Source: Paenibacillus cisolokensis (GTDB taxonomy: Bacteria; Bacillota; Bacilli; Paenibacillales; Paenibacillaceae). From it: DNA of 44,976 nt. The DNA lies in the NCBI RefSeq assembly GCF_018403665.1, contig NZ_BOVJ01000023.1, positions 1 through 44,976 of the forward strand, read 5' to 3'. The position numbers and the translations under genes are program-made. The notes beneath the pieces were generated by a model that did no database searches, was not told where the DNA came from, and saw nothing but the letters and a program-made list of their open reading frames with translations. This document shows positions 1-9,148 of this stretch, in pieces; position 1 is the first letter of the stretch, and each line of letters begins with the position of its first letter.

Positions 1-111
1 GGGGCCGTAGAGCTTTCGCAGGATTTTACCCCATAGTCATCTATTCGGGCCAAAATTCCTGCACTTTTGCAGGATTTCGCCAAAGCAATCTGCCGGGAGA
101 CTAGGGGCGTT

Positions 112-267
112 GAAAGCGGGCGCACCGTTGGACGGGCAACGGGGATGCTGCAGGTGGGGCGCACAGACGGACGGACGACGGGGACGATGCAGGTGGGGCG
201 CACAGACGGACGGGAGACGGGGACGATGAAGGCAGGACACACCGATCGACGGGGACAGTTTGACGGA
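112..267. repeat. 39-bp tandem repeat, about four diverged copies
   Basis: Units start at about 112, 151, 190 and 229. The middle two are nearly identical and share the core CAGGTGGGGCGCACAGACGG; the outer two are diverged. The period of 39 is a multiple of three, so reading frames run through it on both strands, but they have no ribosome binding site and low-complexity Arg/Gly or Pro/His composition, so I read it as non-coding. The rest of 1-794 contains no supportable gene. Confidence 0.75.
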
Positions 268-308
268 TGGAGCGGACGTTTGGGCGGGCAAGCAGAAGCG
301 ATGAGCAG

Positions 309-327
309 AAACTGCAAAATGCAGTTT
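309..327. repeat. short perfect inverted repeat
   Basis: AAACTGCA and TGCAGTTT are perfect 8-bp arms separated by three A residues. No T-tract follows on either strand, so it is not a standard intrinsic terminator. It lies in gene-poor sequence and no role can be assigned. Confidence 0.4.
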
Positions 328-421
328 CCCGAGTGAAAAATGGCCGGAGTTAATCCCCCCACCGTTTTCGCACAAATAGCGTTTCCAGGGTTCGTCAGCG
401 TCTCTGGCACCTATAAAAAAT

Positions 422-470
422 CTCCTATTGTTAGTGGTGCAGGCATGTTACCTACTCCATAACAAAGGAG
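422..470 (+). other. hairpin occluding an orphan Shine-Dalgarno
   Basis: CTCCTATTGTTA (422-433) pairs with TAACAAAGGAG (460-470) apart from one bulged base. The right arm is part of a consensus SD (AAAGGAGGT, 465-473). No ATG, GTG or TTG opening a credible frame follows at the usual spacing. It may be a leftover leader of a lost gene or a chance fold. Confidence 0.3.
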
Positions 471-610
471 GTATTCATAAGTAAAAATTTCCCAAATACG
501 TGATTGGTAAATTTCCAAGTGTATTCTGTCCAAGTGTATTCCATGTTGGTGAGTATCCCTTCTCGCTGATCACCGCCAGCAAACTCACAAGCCCTTCAGA
601 TTTTTGTTAA

Positions 611-718
611 ACACAACCGGCCTAATGGGTTACGATTATTTTTGTTGAATCACAACCGGCTCAATGCTCCGATTATTTGTTCCATCACAACAAGCTCAAC
701 GTTCCGGTTATGATGGAA
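611..718. repeat. three degenerate direct repeats of 35-39 bp
   Basis: The motif CACAACCGG (or CACAACAAG) followed by CTCAA or CTAA and then CGATTATTTGTT recurs at 612, 651 and 686. Spacings are 39 and 35 bp. Just upstream, CCAAGTGTATTC is duplicated at about 516-541. No coding frame is supported here. Confidence 0.45.
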
Positions 719-746
719 TTGCACCGCCCTTGACTTTGGAACAGCA

Positions 747-780
747 AAGGGGCCGGATTGTTCCCGAACCGGCTCCCCTT
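747..780 (-). terminator. GC-rich stem-loop downstream of Imm22 gene
   Basis: AAGGGGCCGG (747-756) pairs with CCGG-CTCCCCTT (769-780) with one bulged base. It lies 15 bp beyond the stop of the gene ending at 795. On the minus strand the right arm is followed by a weak T-rich stretch (TTTGCTGTT), so intrinsic termination is plausible but not strong. Confidence 0.5.
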
Positions 781-794
781 GCTTTCTCATCGCT

Positions 795-1211
795 TCAAGT
801 CTCGTACTCGATTCCCGCCACCAGGATGGCGGAAGAACCGGGAGCCGCCCCGGACCGAGCGATCCGGAACAGCTGTTCGTTGACGGCGCCTGACGGGGAA
901 TCGTTGCCGTACAGCAAAATAATGGAATTGTACAGCCCGATGCTGGCGTATAAGGTGGCTGGCAGATGTTCGGCAAATTGCTCGTGCGGCGAATAATCCC
1001 GATGCATGTACGCGATGAACATTCTGCGCTCTTCATCGCTGTTTATAAAGTGGGTCTCCATAAAATCCGCATCGAACCAACCGATACCGCTTCGCGTCAT
1101 AAACTCCGAGGGCAACGTTTCACCGTCGTCATGGCTTACAGGCTCGACGAATGCTCTCAGTTCTTCCTCGGTGCGAAAATTCGCTCCCCATACCGTCACG
1201 ACATGCTTCAT
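795..1211 (-). CDS. Imm22-like immunity protein (orphan)
   Basis: A 138-residue acidic protein. I chose the ATG at 1211, giving MKHVVTVWGANF; the longer frame to 1274 adds 21 residues with no conserved look. The opening beta strand followed by 'F.TEEEL..FVEP', then 'LPSEFM...G..WFDADFMETHFI', resembles the Imm22 family of polymorphic-toxin immunity proteins, in which a cytoplasmic antidote binds one partner toxin. This assignment is from memory of the family pattern. No toxin, WXG/LXG carrier or Rhs-type gene lies beside it, so it would be an orphan immunity gene. It is probably monocistronic, with its own weak promoter and a stem-loop after the stop. An unrelated small hypothetical protein is the alternative. 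Confidence 0.6.
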   Translation of the reverse strand: MKHVVTVWGANFRTEEELRAFVEPVSHDDGETLPSEFMTRSGIGWFDADFMETHFINSDEERRMFIAYMHRDYSPHEQFAEHLPATLYASIGLYNSIILLYGNDSPSGAVNEQLFRIARSGAAPGSSAILVAGIEYET

Positions 1212-1289
1212 ACATGATCCACCGCCCCATCTGTTGAAATCCGTCCAGCATGGATAACCGCTGTTTCGGCTCATCCTGTTGTCTTCGTT

Positions 1290-1319
1290 ATCATACCATA
1301 TTTGGTTTCAGCCTGTCCG
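1290..1319 (-). promoter_or_regulatory. possible promoter for the Imm22-like gene
   Basis: On the minus strand CGGACA (1314-1319), an 18-bp spacer and TATGAT (1290-1295) form a weak sigma-A-like promoter about 80 bp upstream of the ATG at 1211. The -35 match is poor. Confidence 0.3.
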
Positions 1320-1342
1320 GGGTCTGCCGATTCGCGCCGGCG

Positions 1343-2416
1343 CTATTTTCGATGCATTTTGAATTCCAGAAACAGATCGTTGTAATGCGCGAGCATCCGT
1401 TTTCCGAGATTTTCATACACTTCCAGCTTGGCGGTCAGCACGGCGTCCGGATAAAACCGCTCGTCGCCCGATATCTCTTCCGGCAATAGTTCCAGCGCGG
1501 CGGCGTTCGGCGTGGAGTATCCGACATATTCCGCATTGCGCGCCGCAACTTCCGGATCGAGCATGAAATTGATGAACGCGTGAGCCCCATCGATGTTTCG
1601 GGCCGTACGCGGGATGACCATATTGTCGAACCACAGATTGGACCCTTCCTTCGGGACGACATAGTCCAGCTTCTCGTTCTCCCACATCATCTCTGCCGCG
1701 TCGCCGGACCAGACGACGCCGACAGCGGCTTCCTCGCCTGCGATCAGCATCTTGATCTCGTCCCCGACGATCGCCTTCACATTCGGCGTCAAGGCGGCAA
1801 GCTTGCGCTTCGCTTCCTGCAAATGCTCCTCGTTCGTGTCGTTAAGCGAATAGCCCAGACTGTTCAGCCCCATCCCGATCACTTCGCGCGCGCCGTCCAC
1901 GAGCAGAATCTGATTGCGCAGCCGTTCATCCCACAGATCGTTCCAGCTCGTCAGCTTGCGGCCGTCCAGCATGTCGGGATTGTAGACGATGCCGACCGTG
2001 CCCCAAAAGTACGGAATCGAATATTCGTTGCCCGGATCGAACGGCAGGTCCATAAACCGTTCGTCGATATATTTCATGTTCGGCAGCTTGTCGTGGTCGA
2101 GCGGAATCAGCAGATCGTCTTCCTTCATCTTGCTGATCGCGTATTCCGACGGTATGGCGACATCGAACGTCGTGCCGCCCTGCGCCACCTTTGTCATCAT
2201 CGCCTCGTTCGAATCGAACGTCTGATAGATCACCTTCAGGCCGCTTTGCTCCTCGAACTCGGTAATGAGTTCCGGATCGATATAATCGCCCCAGTTATAG
2301 ATCGTGAGCGTATTGCCGCCGGTATAGCCTTGCGACGAATTGAGCAGCGACGTCACGTACATGAGCGCGAACGCCGCCGCGAAAACGCCGACGAACAGCC
2401 TTACGATCGATTTCAT
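1343..2416 (-). CDS. potD: Spermidine/putrescine-binding protein PotD
   Basis: A 357-residue periplasmic-type binding protein for spermidine/putrescine and the receptor of the PotABC importer. An N-terminal hydrophobic segment (about residues 5-26) is followed by 'LTIYNWGDYIDPELITEFE', the classic start of mature PotD proteins, and later 'LWDERLRNQILLVDGARE' and a C-terminal 'PDAVL'-type region. The ATG overlaps the potC stop (ATGA) and is preceded by GGAGGTG, so it is translationally coupled as the last gene of potABCD. Oddly, there is no lipobox cysteine in the signal region, although Gram-positive PotD is usually a lipoprotein. This one may stay anchored by an uncleaved signal. Confidence 0.93.
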   Translation of the reverse strand: MKSIVRLFVGVFAAAFALMYVTSLLNSSQGYTGGNTLTIYNWGDYIDPELITEFEEQSGLKVIYQTFDSNEAMMTKVAQGGTTFDVAIPSEYAISKMKEDDLLIPLDHDKLPNMKYIDERFMDLPFDPGNEYSIPYFWGTVGIVYNPDMLDGRKLTSWNDLWDERLRNQILLVDGAREVIGMGLNSLGYSLNDTNEEHLQEAKRKLAALTPNVKAIVGDEIKMLIAGEEAAVGVVWSGDAAEMMWENEKLDYVVPKEGSNLWFDNMVIPRTARNIDGAHAFINFMLDPEVAARNAEYVGYSTPNAAALELLPEEISGDERFYPDAVLTAKLEVYENLGKRMLAHYNDLFLEFKMHRK

Positions 2417-3216
2417 CGGCGCACCTCCGCTCCGGCGGGCCGGCCGCTCCGCTGATCGATCAGATAATAGCCGACGACCAGCAGCATGGTGAAGAGGAAC
2501 AGGAGCGTCGACAGCGCGTTAATCGACAGCGAAATGCCTTGGCGAGCCCGCGAGTAAATTTCCACCGACAGCGTCAAAAAGCCGTTGCCCGTCACAAAGA
2601 AGGTAACCGCAAAATCGTCGAGCGAATAGGTGAGCGCCATGAAAAATCCGGCGATAATGCCCGGCTTGATACAGGGCAGCGTCACTTTCGTCAGCACATT
2701 CCAGCGGTTCGCTCCGAGATCGCGCGCCGCGTCGACCAGCGTCGGGCTCATCTCCTGCAGTTTCGGCAGCACCATCAGCACGACGATCGGCACGCTGAAC
2801 GCGATGTGGGACAGCAGCACCGACGAGAAGCCGAGCTGGATGCCGGCGATCGTGAACAGAATGAGGAACGACGCCCCGATAATGACATCCGGGCTGACGA
2901 TCAGCACGTTATTGAGAGACAGCAGCGCATTTTTCCGCCGGCGTCTTCTGACCTGATGGATCGCCAGCGCGCCGACGACGCCGAGCATCGTCGAGATGGC
3001 GGCCGACAAGAGCGCGATGACGAGCGTATTGAGCACAATAATGAGCAGCCGGGTATCGGCAAATACCTCGCGGTACCACGCCAGCGTCCAACCCTCGAAT
3101 TCGCGCATCGTGCCGCCGCTGTTGAACGAATAATACACCAGGTACAAAATCGGCGCATACAGCACGATGAAGACGGCGATTAAATATAAATTGGGCCATT
3201 TGATTGTCCTTCTCAC
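2413..3216 (-). CDS. potC: Spermidine/putrescine permease PotC
   Basis: A 267-residue inner-membrane permease subunit of the polyamine ABC importer. It has about six hydrophobic helices and the permease EAA loop 'DAARDLGANRWNVLTKVTLP' that docks on the ATPase. I use the GTG at 3216: it overlaps the potB stop (GTGA) and has AAGGTGAG about nine bases upstream, and the resulting start [16 protein letters not shown] fits the family. The frame stays open much further upstream, but that part is potB read in another frame. It overlaps potD by four bases. Confidence 0.93.
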   Translation of the reverse strand: MRRTIKWPNLYLIAVFIVLYAPILYLVYYSFNSGGTMREFEGWTLAWYREVFADTRLLIIVLNTLVIALLSAAISTMLGVVGALAIHQVRRRRRKNALLSLNNVLIVSPDVIIGASFLILFTIAGIQLGFSSVLLSHIAFSVPIVVLMVLPKLQEMSPTLVDAARDLGANRWNVLTKVTLPCIKPGIIAGFFMALTYSLDDFAVTFFVTGNGFLTLSVEIYSRARQGISLSINALSTLLFLFTMLLVVGYYLIDQRSGRPAGAEVRR

Positions 3217-4019
3217 CGGATTCTTCTCACCTTCCTCTCGCCCGTCGCGATCATGAAAAGGGCCATGACGATGACGAGGAAGACGGCGATCGTCGCTCCC
3301 ATTCCCCAGTCCTGCGTCACGAGAAAATGCTGCTCGATCGCCGTGCCGAGCGTAATGACCCGGTTGCCGGCGATCAGCCGCGTCAGCATAAACAGCGAAA
3401 GCGCCGGAATGAACACGGCCTGGCAGCCCGCTTTCACGCCGCTGAGCGTCAGCGGGAAGACGACGCGCCGGAACGTGGTCCAGGGCGAAGCGCCGAGATC
3501 GCGCGCCGCATACAGCAGCGACGGATTCAATTCTTCCAGCGAATTGAAAATCGGCAGCACCATAAACGGAATAAAAATATAAACCGACACGAACACAAAG
3601 CTGAAGTCGGTGAACAAAATTTGCCGCGCGCCGATGCCGATCGTCTCCAGCAGCGCGTTGACCAGGCCGTATGTGCCGAACAGTCCGAGGAAGGCGTACG
3701 CCTTCAGCAACAGATTGATCCAGCTCGGCAATATAATCAGCATGAGCCACAGCCGTTTATGCTTCGTCCGGGTGAGCCAGTAGGCAGTCGGGTACGCGAC
3801 CAGCAGCGAAAACGCGGTAATCAGAAAAGCGTACCAGAACGAGCTGAGCGTCATGCGCAAATAGACGGGCGTAAAAAATTGGGCGTAATTATCGAGCGTA
3901 AGCTGTCCTTCCACATCGAAGAACGAATAATAGACGATAAGCAGAATCGGCGCGACGACGAACAGCGCGATCCAGGCGACGTACGGAATGAGGTACAGAT
4001 TTCGGGTATTACTTGACAT
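3213..4019 (-). CDS. potB: Spermidine/putrescine permease PotB
   Basis: A 268-residue membrane permease that pairs with PotC to form the transmembrane channel. It begins with a short polar stretch and the helix '[20 protein letters not shown]', has about six membrane segments, and contains the EAA loop '[20 protein letters not shown]'. The ATG at 4019 lies inside the last codons of potA, an 11-base overlap typical of this tightly packed operon. It ends with a basic tail overlapping the potC start. Confidence 0.93.
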   Translation of the reverse strand: MSSNTRNLYLIPYVAWIALFVVAPILLIVYYSFFDVEGQLTLDNYAQFFTPVYLRMTLSSFWYAFLITAFSLLVAYPTAYWLTRTKHKRLWLMLIILPSWINLLLKAYAFLGLFGTYGLVNALLETIGIGARQILFTDFSFVFVSVYIFIPFMVLPIFNSLEELNPSLLYAARDLGASPWTTFRRVVFPLTLSGVKAGCQAVFIPALSLFMLTRLIAGNRVITLGTAIEQHFLVTQDWGMGATIAVFLVIVMALFMIATGERKVRRIR

Positions 4020-5124
4020 GACCGTTCTCTCCGTACGCTTCCAACCGTTTGTCGAACTCGTCTTCCGTCTCGCCGAACCGCATGACGTGGATCGCTTCCG
4101 GCTCGAAGGTGAGGCCGATCTCTTCGCCGACGGTCGCCTTCTTCGTCGAATGGACGAGCCACTTGTTGCCCGCTTCGTCGTGGCCGAGAATCTCGTAATG
4201 AACGCCGCGGAACAGCTGGGAATCGACCTTTATGCGCAGCTTGCCCTGCTCCGGCGACGTAATTTCCAAATCCTCGGGGCGGATGACGACCTCGACCGGC
4301 TCGTTCGGCGTCAATCCGCGGTCGACACATTCGAACGGCTTGCCGGCGAATTCGACCAGATAATCGCGGGTCATCCGGCCCGGCACGATATTCGACTCGC
4401 CGATGAAATCGGCCACGAACCGGTTGATCGGCTCGTCATAGATGTCGGTCGGCGTGCCGCTTTGCTGAATGATCCCTTCGTTCAGCACGAAAATTTCGTC
4501 CGACATCGCGAGCGCCTCTTCCTGGTCGTGGGTGACGAAGATGAAGGTAATGCCCAGACGGCGCTGCAGCTCCCGCAGCTCGTACTGCATTTCGGTGCGC
4601 AGCTTCAGGTCGAGCGCGGACAAGGGCTCGTCCAGCAAAATCACTTCCGGCCGGTTGACGATCGCCCGGGCAATCGCGACGCGCTGACGCTGCCCGCCGG
4701 ACATTTCCGAAATGCGGCGCGTCTCGTAGCCGTCGAGGTTGACGAACCGCAGCGCTTCCCGCACTTTGACCTTGATGTCGGCCGACTTCATTTTTTTCAC
4801 CCGCAGGCCGAAGGCGACATTTTCAAAAACGTTCAGATGCGGGAACAGCGCGTAGTCCTGAAACACCGTGTTAACCTGACGCTTCTCGGCGGGCACGCGG
4901 TTGACGACGGTCCCGTTGAAATAAATATTTCCTTGCGTCGGTTCGATGAAGCCGGCGATCAGGCGCAGAATTGTCGTTTTGCCGCAGCCGGAAGGGCCGA
5001 GCAGCGTATAAAATTTGCCCCGTTCGATTTCGAAGCTGACGTCCCGCAGTACGGGCGGATCGTCGTCATACTGAACGGTTACCCGCTCGAAGCGGATAAT
5101 CGGTTGGCTCGTCATGTCGTTCAT
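4009..5124 (-). CDS. potA: Spermidine/putrescine ABC ATPase PotA
   Basis: A 371-residue cytoplasmic ATPase that powers polyamine uptake. The nucleotide-binding domain shows Walker [11 protein letters not shown]-loop '[20 protein letters not shown]', signature [14 protein letters not shown], Walker [13 protein letters not shown] and the H-loop 'FVTHDQEEA'. The C-terminal third is a TOBE-type regulatory domain ('[11 protein letters not shown]'). I take ATG 5124, which has AAAGGGG at suitable spacing and gives [16 protein letters not shown] second ATG at 5115 is possible but too far from the SD. It is the first gene of potABCD, with a leader of about 105 nt from a near-consensus promoter. Confidence 0.95.
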   Translation of the reverse strand: MNDMTSQPIIRFERVTVQYDDDPPVLRDVSFEIERGKFYTLLGPSGCGKTTILRLIAGFIEPTQGNIYFNGTVVNRVPAEKRQVNTVFQDYALFPHLNVFENVAFGLRVKKMKSADIKVKVREALRFVNLDGYETRRISEMSGGQRQRVAIARAIVNRPEVILLDEPLSALDLKLRTEMQYELRELQRRLGITFIFVTHDQEEALAMSDEIFVLNEGIIQQSGTPTDIYDEPINRFVADFIGESNIVPGRMTRDYLVEFAGKPFECVDRGLTPNEPVEVVIRPEDLEITSPEQGKLRIKVDSQLFRGVHYEILGHDEAGNKWLVHSTKKATVGEEIGLTFEPEAIHVMRFGETEDEFDKRLEAYGENGHVK

Positions 5125-5238
5125 CCCATCCCCTTTGTTTGACAGAATAAGGCGGCTGTTCGCGCCACTGCTCATACGTATCCGGAGCGTCCGAAACCGG
5201 TCCGGACCATCCGGCAATATCCAATAATAACACCAGTA

Positions 5239-5266
5239 ATTATACCGGTTTGCGTCCAAACTGCAA
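5239..5266 (-). promoter_or_regulatory. Sigma-A promoter of potABCD
   Basis: Minus strand: -35 TTGCAG (5261-5266), 16-bp spacer, perfect -10 TATAAT (5239-5244). The predicted start lies about 110 nt before the potA ATG. The leader contains the palindrome GGTCCGGACC and nearby repeated CGGAC words that could fold, but no known riboswitch class is recognised. The remaining intergenic sequence up to 5487 shows no gene. Confidence 0.65.
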
Positions 5267-5487
5267 TCGTCATTTTCGCAGGCGCTGCGGGCTCCTTCCG
5301 TTAGCACGACGACACGGCCATTTGACAGCCGAGTGCCGTACCGCAAACATAACGAAAGCATCTCCGGAACCACTGTCGGTGTGGAGCCGAAGATGCATGT
5401 TCGCTTTTTCTCTTTACCATGACTCGCACGAAAACGATTCGCACCGTATACTGAAACTTTTCGGGTCGGGAAACGTTTAAGGGTCTG

Positions 5488-6412
5488 TCAACGGACCGAG
5501 ATGTCTCCGGACTGCGTGCGGATTTTGAGCGTGCGGGAACCGTCGCCGTAAATGCCTTTCAACGTCCGCTTCGTCTGCTCCAGATCCCGCAGCTCGAACG
5601 CGACCGTCTTCGAGCCGCTCGCAGACTCCAGATCGAGCCGCATACCGGGACGCTCGCCGGCAAATTGAACGGACGCATCCCCGCTCGCTGTCGACAAATC
5701 GATATCGCCCAAGCTGTTCGCCAGCTCCAGCTCGATATCTCCGCTCGACGTCGACAGTTTGATGTCGCCGGCGCTACCGGCGGCGTTCAATTCGATGTCC
5801 CCGCTCGAAGCATTCAGCGCGATGCCGCCGCCGCTCTCCGCTTTTGCAGCCGGATCTCGCCGCTCGATGTCGATAATGCAATATCTCCGCCGCTCTCCGC
5901 GGCGTCTATCCGAATATTCCCGCTGGACGTTCGGCCGTCGATGCGGCTGGCTTTCAGCGATTTTACCTCGAAATCGCCAGAGCCGCTGTCGAACGTCAGA
6001 TCGCCTGCGGTCAGGTTATCGGCCGTCACATCGCCGCTGCCGCTCTCGATCTCGACCGCACCTTCATAGTTGTCGGGTAGAGACACGGCCAATCGGGGCT
6101 GCCTGCCAACCGAAAGTCCGGCAGGCTTGTCGATTGCGATCGTGACGACGCCGTCGCGTTCGGACACGTTCAATTCCGGCCCTTTGCCGTACGTCACCAT
6201 CTCGGCGAGCAGCTCTCCGTCTTTCCCCCGGCAGCCAGCACGGCGTCCGTGCCGCCCGCCTCGATTCGTATCGTATCGACCCCTTCCAGGGCGACGGTCT
6301 CGGATACGGTCTTTCCTTCAAAAGCCGTTCCGACGTAGCCGCAACCGGCCATAACGGCCGCAAGCAGCAATGCGAACAATACCGCTATCCAGCTGATTAT
6401 CGATTTTTTCAT
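5488..6412 (-). CDS. DUF4097-family lipoprotein (two frameshifts)
   Basis: About 308 residues once two one-base gaps are restored. The start at 6412 has AAGGA seven bases upstream and encodes a lipoprotein signal, MKKSIISWIAVLFALLLAAVMAGCG (lipobox VMAGC). The rest is a DUF4097 beta-helix-like fold with repeated 'SGDI.L.TSSG' strands, a surface or adhesin-like domain of unknown biochemical role. The frame breaks at a G5 run (5 C on plus, 6225-6229), where six would give AAGGKDGELLAEMV, and at an A4 run (5842-5845), where five would give LQKAESGGGIALN. Both breaks are in homopolymers, so sequencing error is more likely than decay. No PadR/DUF1700 partners are adjacent. Confidence 0.8.
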
Positions 6413-6528
6413 ATTTTGTTCCTTCTCCTCCATTTCGATCCATGCTGCATCTCCCTTCTATATTACGTGAAGATGCAGCTTGATGCTAGAAAGGCGCGTA
6501 ATAGGATCATAGAAAAGGAATTGCCGTG

Positions 6529-6602
6529 TTGTGAATTAGCGGATTGTGACTTACCATATTGTGAATTATCGTATTGTGATTATCGCATTGTGAAACGATC
6601 GA
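6529..6602. repeat. 15-bp iteron-like array (TTGTGA), five copies
   Basis: TTGTGA starts at 6529, 6544, 6559, 6574 and 6588, so the spacing is 15, 15, 15 and 14. The sequence after each copy is partly conserved (AATTAGCG, CTTACC, AATTATCG, TTATCG, AACGATCG). It lies upstream of the DUF4097 gene on the far side of its leader. Regular phasing suggests a multimeric DNA-binding site, but no partner is known. Confidence 0.6.
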
Positions 6603-6673
6603 TGGCTGGACCGCGGCATCGCCCTCGGCTGGGCGGTCATGTGGGACAAGGGCGGGGGATATGAATTCGGCAG

Positions 6674-6787
6674 GAAGAGCAACAGGCGAAGGTATATATT
6701 CGTTGCCTTAGGGACAAACCTGAGGGCAAGAAGCGCCGGATGATCCGGACGTTGCGCGGCGAGGGTTTTAGGGTCGATCTGTCATGA
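6674..6787 (+). pseudogene. C-terminal scrap resembling a winged-helix regulator
   Basis: The plus-strand frame beginning at 6674 reads 'VYIRCLRDKPEGKKRRMIRT' then 'LRGEGFRVDLS' and a stop. This resembles the recognition helix and wing of OmpR/PhoB-type response regulators ('H..RLR.K......I.TVRG.GY'). There is no start codon, ribosome binding site or receiver domain upstream, so at best it is a relic. It could also be chance similarity. Confidence 0.25.
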
Positions 6788-6960
6788 AACGGGCCTGCAG
6801 CGCCGCCGCAGCAGCCTCCCTTTGCCGTGACGATTCCGGCCGGATAAGGGGGGCTGGCCATACGCGCAGCCATGCGCTTACCGGCCGGGCTGCTCCGGCC
6901 GAAGCGGTCCGCCTGACCGCGCGCAAAGAGCGCTTGCTGCGATGCAGCATGCGGCTCAAG

Positions 6961-7005
6961 CCGTCACGCTTCCGGCTCCCGGGCCTGGCGCCGGAAGCGT
7001 GACGG
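6961..7005. other. 16-bp perfect hairpin after the cupin isomerase gene
   Basis: CCGTCACGCTTCCGGC (6961-6976) and its exact complement (6990-7005) are separated by 13 nt, 24 bases past the stop of the gene ending at 7030. There is no U-tract on either side, so it is either an unusual terminator or an mRNA-stabilising, REP-like 3' end of the sugar operon. Confidence 0.55.
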
Positions 7006-7029
7006 ATGCCGCTTCGGCCTCGCTTTCTT

Positions 7030-7611
<582 letters not shown>

Positions 7612-7696
7612 TCAAAATTTAAATGCCCTTGTGACGCTCTTCCCCCGCCGGCCGCCCCGCCGTATGCCCCGCCATCGATGGAGGCCGGCCGGACAG

Positions 7697-7903
7697 CGGA
7701 ATCCGCACGTTGGCGCGGCTTGACCGTACCGAACAGCGGAGTCACGGCGCGTTGACGCGGCTTGACCGCACCGAACAGCGGAATCCGGCGCGTTGGCGCG
7801 ACTTGGCCGCACCGAACAGCGGAGTCACGGCGCGTTGATGCGGCTTGACCGCGGCTGGACGATGGTGTCACGGCGCGTTGGCGCGACTTGACCGCGGCCG
7901 GAC
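7697..7903. repeat. about 41-bp tandem repeat, five copies
   Basis: Units start at about 7697, 7737, 7779, 7820 and 7861 (40-43 bp each). Each carries a CGG(A/G)(A/G)TC word, then GGCGCGTTG(G/A)CGCG and CTTGACCGC. Lengths vary and are not a multiple of three, and the frames lack start sites, so it is non-coding. It fills most of the gap between the PfkB kinase and the lyxose-isomerase-like gene. Confidence 0.75.
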
Positions 7904-7939
7904 ATTATCCCGGCGCAAAGCAACGGGGCCGGACGCCAG

Positions 7940-9145
7940 CTAACCTTTCTCGTACAGACTGGCGCCATCGCCTGCGTCGATCCGCCGCCAGCCGGACAGC
8001 GGAACGGTGCGCTCGCGCTGCGGCCAGCCTGCGGCGATCCGGCGCCGCACCTCGCTCCACGCCGGCACGCCGCTTACGGCGTCGGCGCGCTCGACGTTGC
8101 AGGCGCCGGTGCCGACGGCGCAGAGCAGCGTTTGCTCGAGGGCGAGCCCTTGCGCCAATCCGCCAAGGAAACCCGCGATCGTGCAGTCGCCGGCGCCGGT
8201 CGTTCCCGCCGTCTCGACCCGGAAGCAGGGTGCGAGCAGCTCCCTTCCGGTCCAGCCTGCGGCTGCCGCCGCCTGCGGAGCGCACGGGCCCATCGCGGAC
8301 AGCCGGGCAGGATCGTCCGTCGTACGGACATATAGCCCGTATTCGCCGAGCTTCAAGGCGACGACGGCGGCACCCATCCCGAGCAGCTCGCCGGCAAGCC
8401 GCGACAGCTCTTCCCCGTCCGCATAACGAAGCAGCGCCTCCGAACCGTACTCCCGCGCAAGCGCCTGGTACCGATCCGGCCGCAGCATAAACAAGATTTC
8501 TTCATAGCTCGGCATGAACACATCGACATGCGGCAGCGTCCGGGCCAGAATGGAACGCCAGTCCGCGCGCCCGGCCGGCGAGCCGGGATCGGGCCTGGCC
8601 AGATCGAGCGATACGGTCAGCCCCGCCGACTTGGCGCCGGACAGAAGACGCTCCAGCTCTTCGCCGCCGCGTTCGTACATCCGGCGCATCAGCGGCGGAT
8701 AGCCGAAATGGAACAGCCGGGTGCCCGCCAGCATTTCCGGACGCACATCCGCCGCCCGGAACGTATCGTTCGCCCCTGTCGCGTGCAGGAAAATACGGTC
8801 TACGCCCGGCGGGCTGATGACGATCGAATAAGAGCTGTGCTCGCCTTCGGCGACGATCAGGCCGTCCGCCAGTCCGTTCCCGTAGCTTTCCAACACCTCG
8901 ACAATCGTTTTGCCGAAGCCGTCGTTTCCGATTTTGCCCATAAGCCGCACCGGAAAGCCGAGCCGATGCAGCGCCAGTCCGGTATTGGAGACCGCGCCGC
9001 CGGTCGCGACAAGCGCCGGCCCGACCTGCGTCAGTTTGCCCGGGGTCAGCATCCCCTCGACGCTTCCGCCGCTCTGCTGCATGTCCGGAATAATGTCCAG
9101 ACAGATATGTCCGGCGACGACGATATCCGCCTTGCCCGCACTCAT
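7940..9145 (-). CDS. PfkB-family carbohydrate kinase
   Basis: A 401-residue ribokinase-fold sugar kinase, cytoplasmic, transferring the ATP gamma-phosphate to a sugar hydroxyl. The N-terminal 'DIVVAGHICLDIIPD' and the 'GGAVSNTGLALHRLG' motif (PfkB signature 1 region) precede the anion-hole and catalytic-base motif 'TAGTTGAGDCTIAGFLGGL' near residue 315. The ATG at 9145 lies three bases after the stop of the preceding dehydrogenase gene, with GGAGG in that gene's end. It is longer than typical ribokinase (about 310 residues), mostly through a mid-protein insertion. Together with the isomerase and aldolase it suggests breakdown of a sugar via a phosphorylated intermediate; the substrate is not deducible. 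Confidence 0.88.
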   Translation of the reverse strand: MSAGKADIVVAGHICLDIIPDMQQSGGSVEGMLTPGKLTQVGPALVATGGAVSNTGLALHRLGFPVRLMGKIGNDGFGKTIVEVLESYGNGLADGLIVAEGEHSSYSIVISPPGVDRIFLHATGANDTFRAADVRPEMLAGTRLFHFGYPPLMRRMYERGGEELERLLSGAKSAGLTVSLDLARPDPGSPAGRADWRSILARTLPHVDVFMPSYEEILFMLRPDRYQALAREYGSEALLRYADGEELSRLAGELLGMGAAVVALKLGEYGLYVRTTDDPARLSAMGPCAPQAAAAAGWTGRELLAPCFRVETAGTTGAGDCTIAGFLGGLAQGLALEQTLLCAVGTGACNVERADAVSGVPAWSEVRRRIAAGWPQRERTVPLSGWRRIDAGDGASLYEKG

Positions 9146-9148
9146 CGC

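Noticed and set aside
2413..3750. Longer potC starting near 3750
   Set aside because: The upstream part is potB in another frame; the GTG at 3216 has an SD and gives a family-typical length.
5125..5238. Riboswitch in the potA leader
   Set aside because: Some self-complementary CGGAC words are present, but no conserved core of a known polyamine or other riboswitch class is recognisable by eye.
4009..5373. Longer potA starting near 5373
   Set aside because: The extra 83 codons include the promoter and leader, have no SD at their start, and do not resemble PotA.
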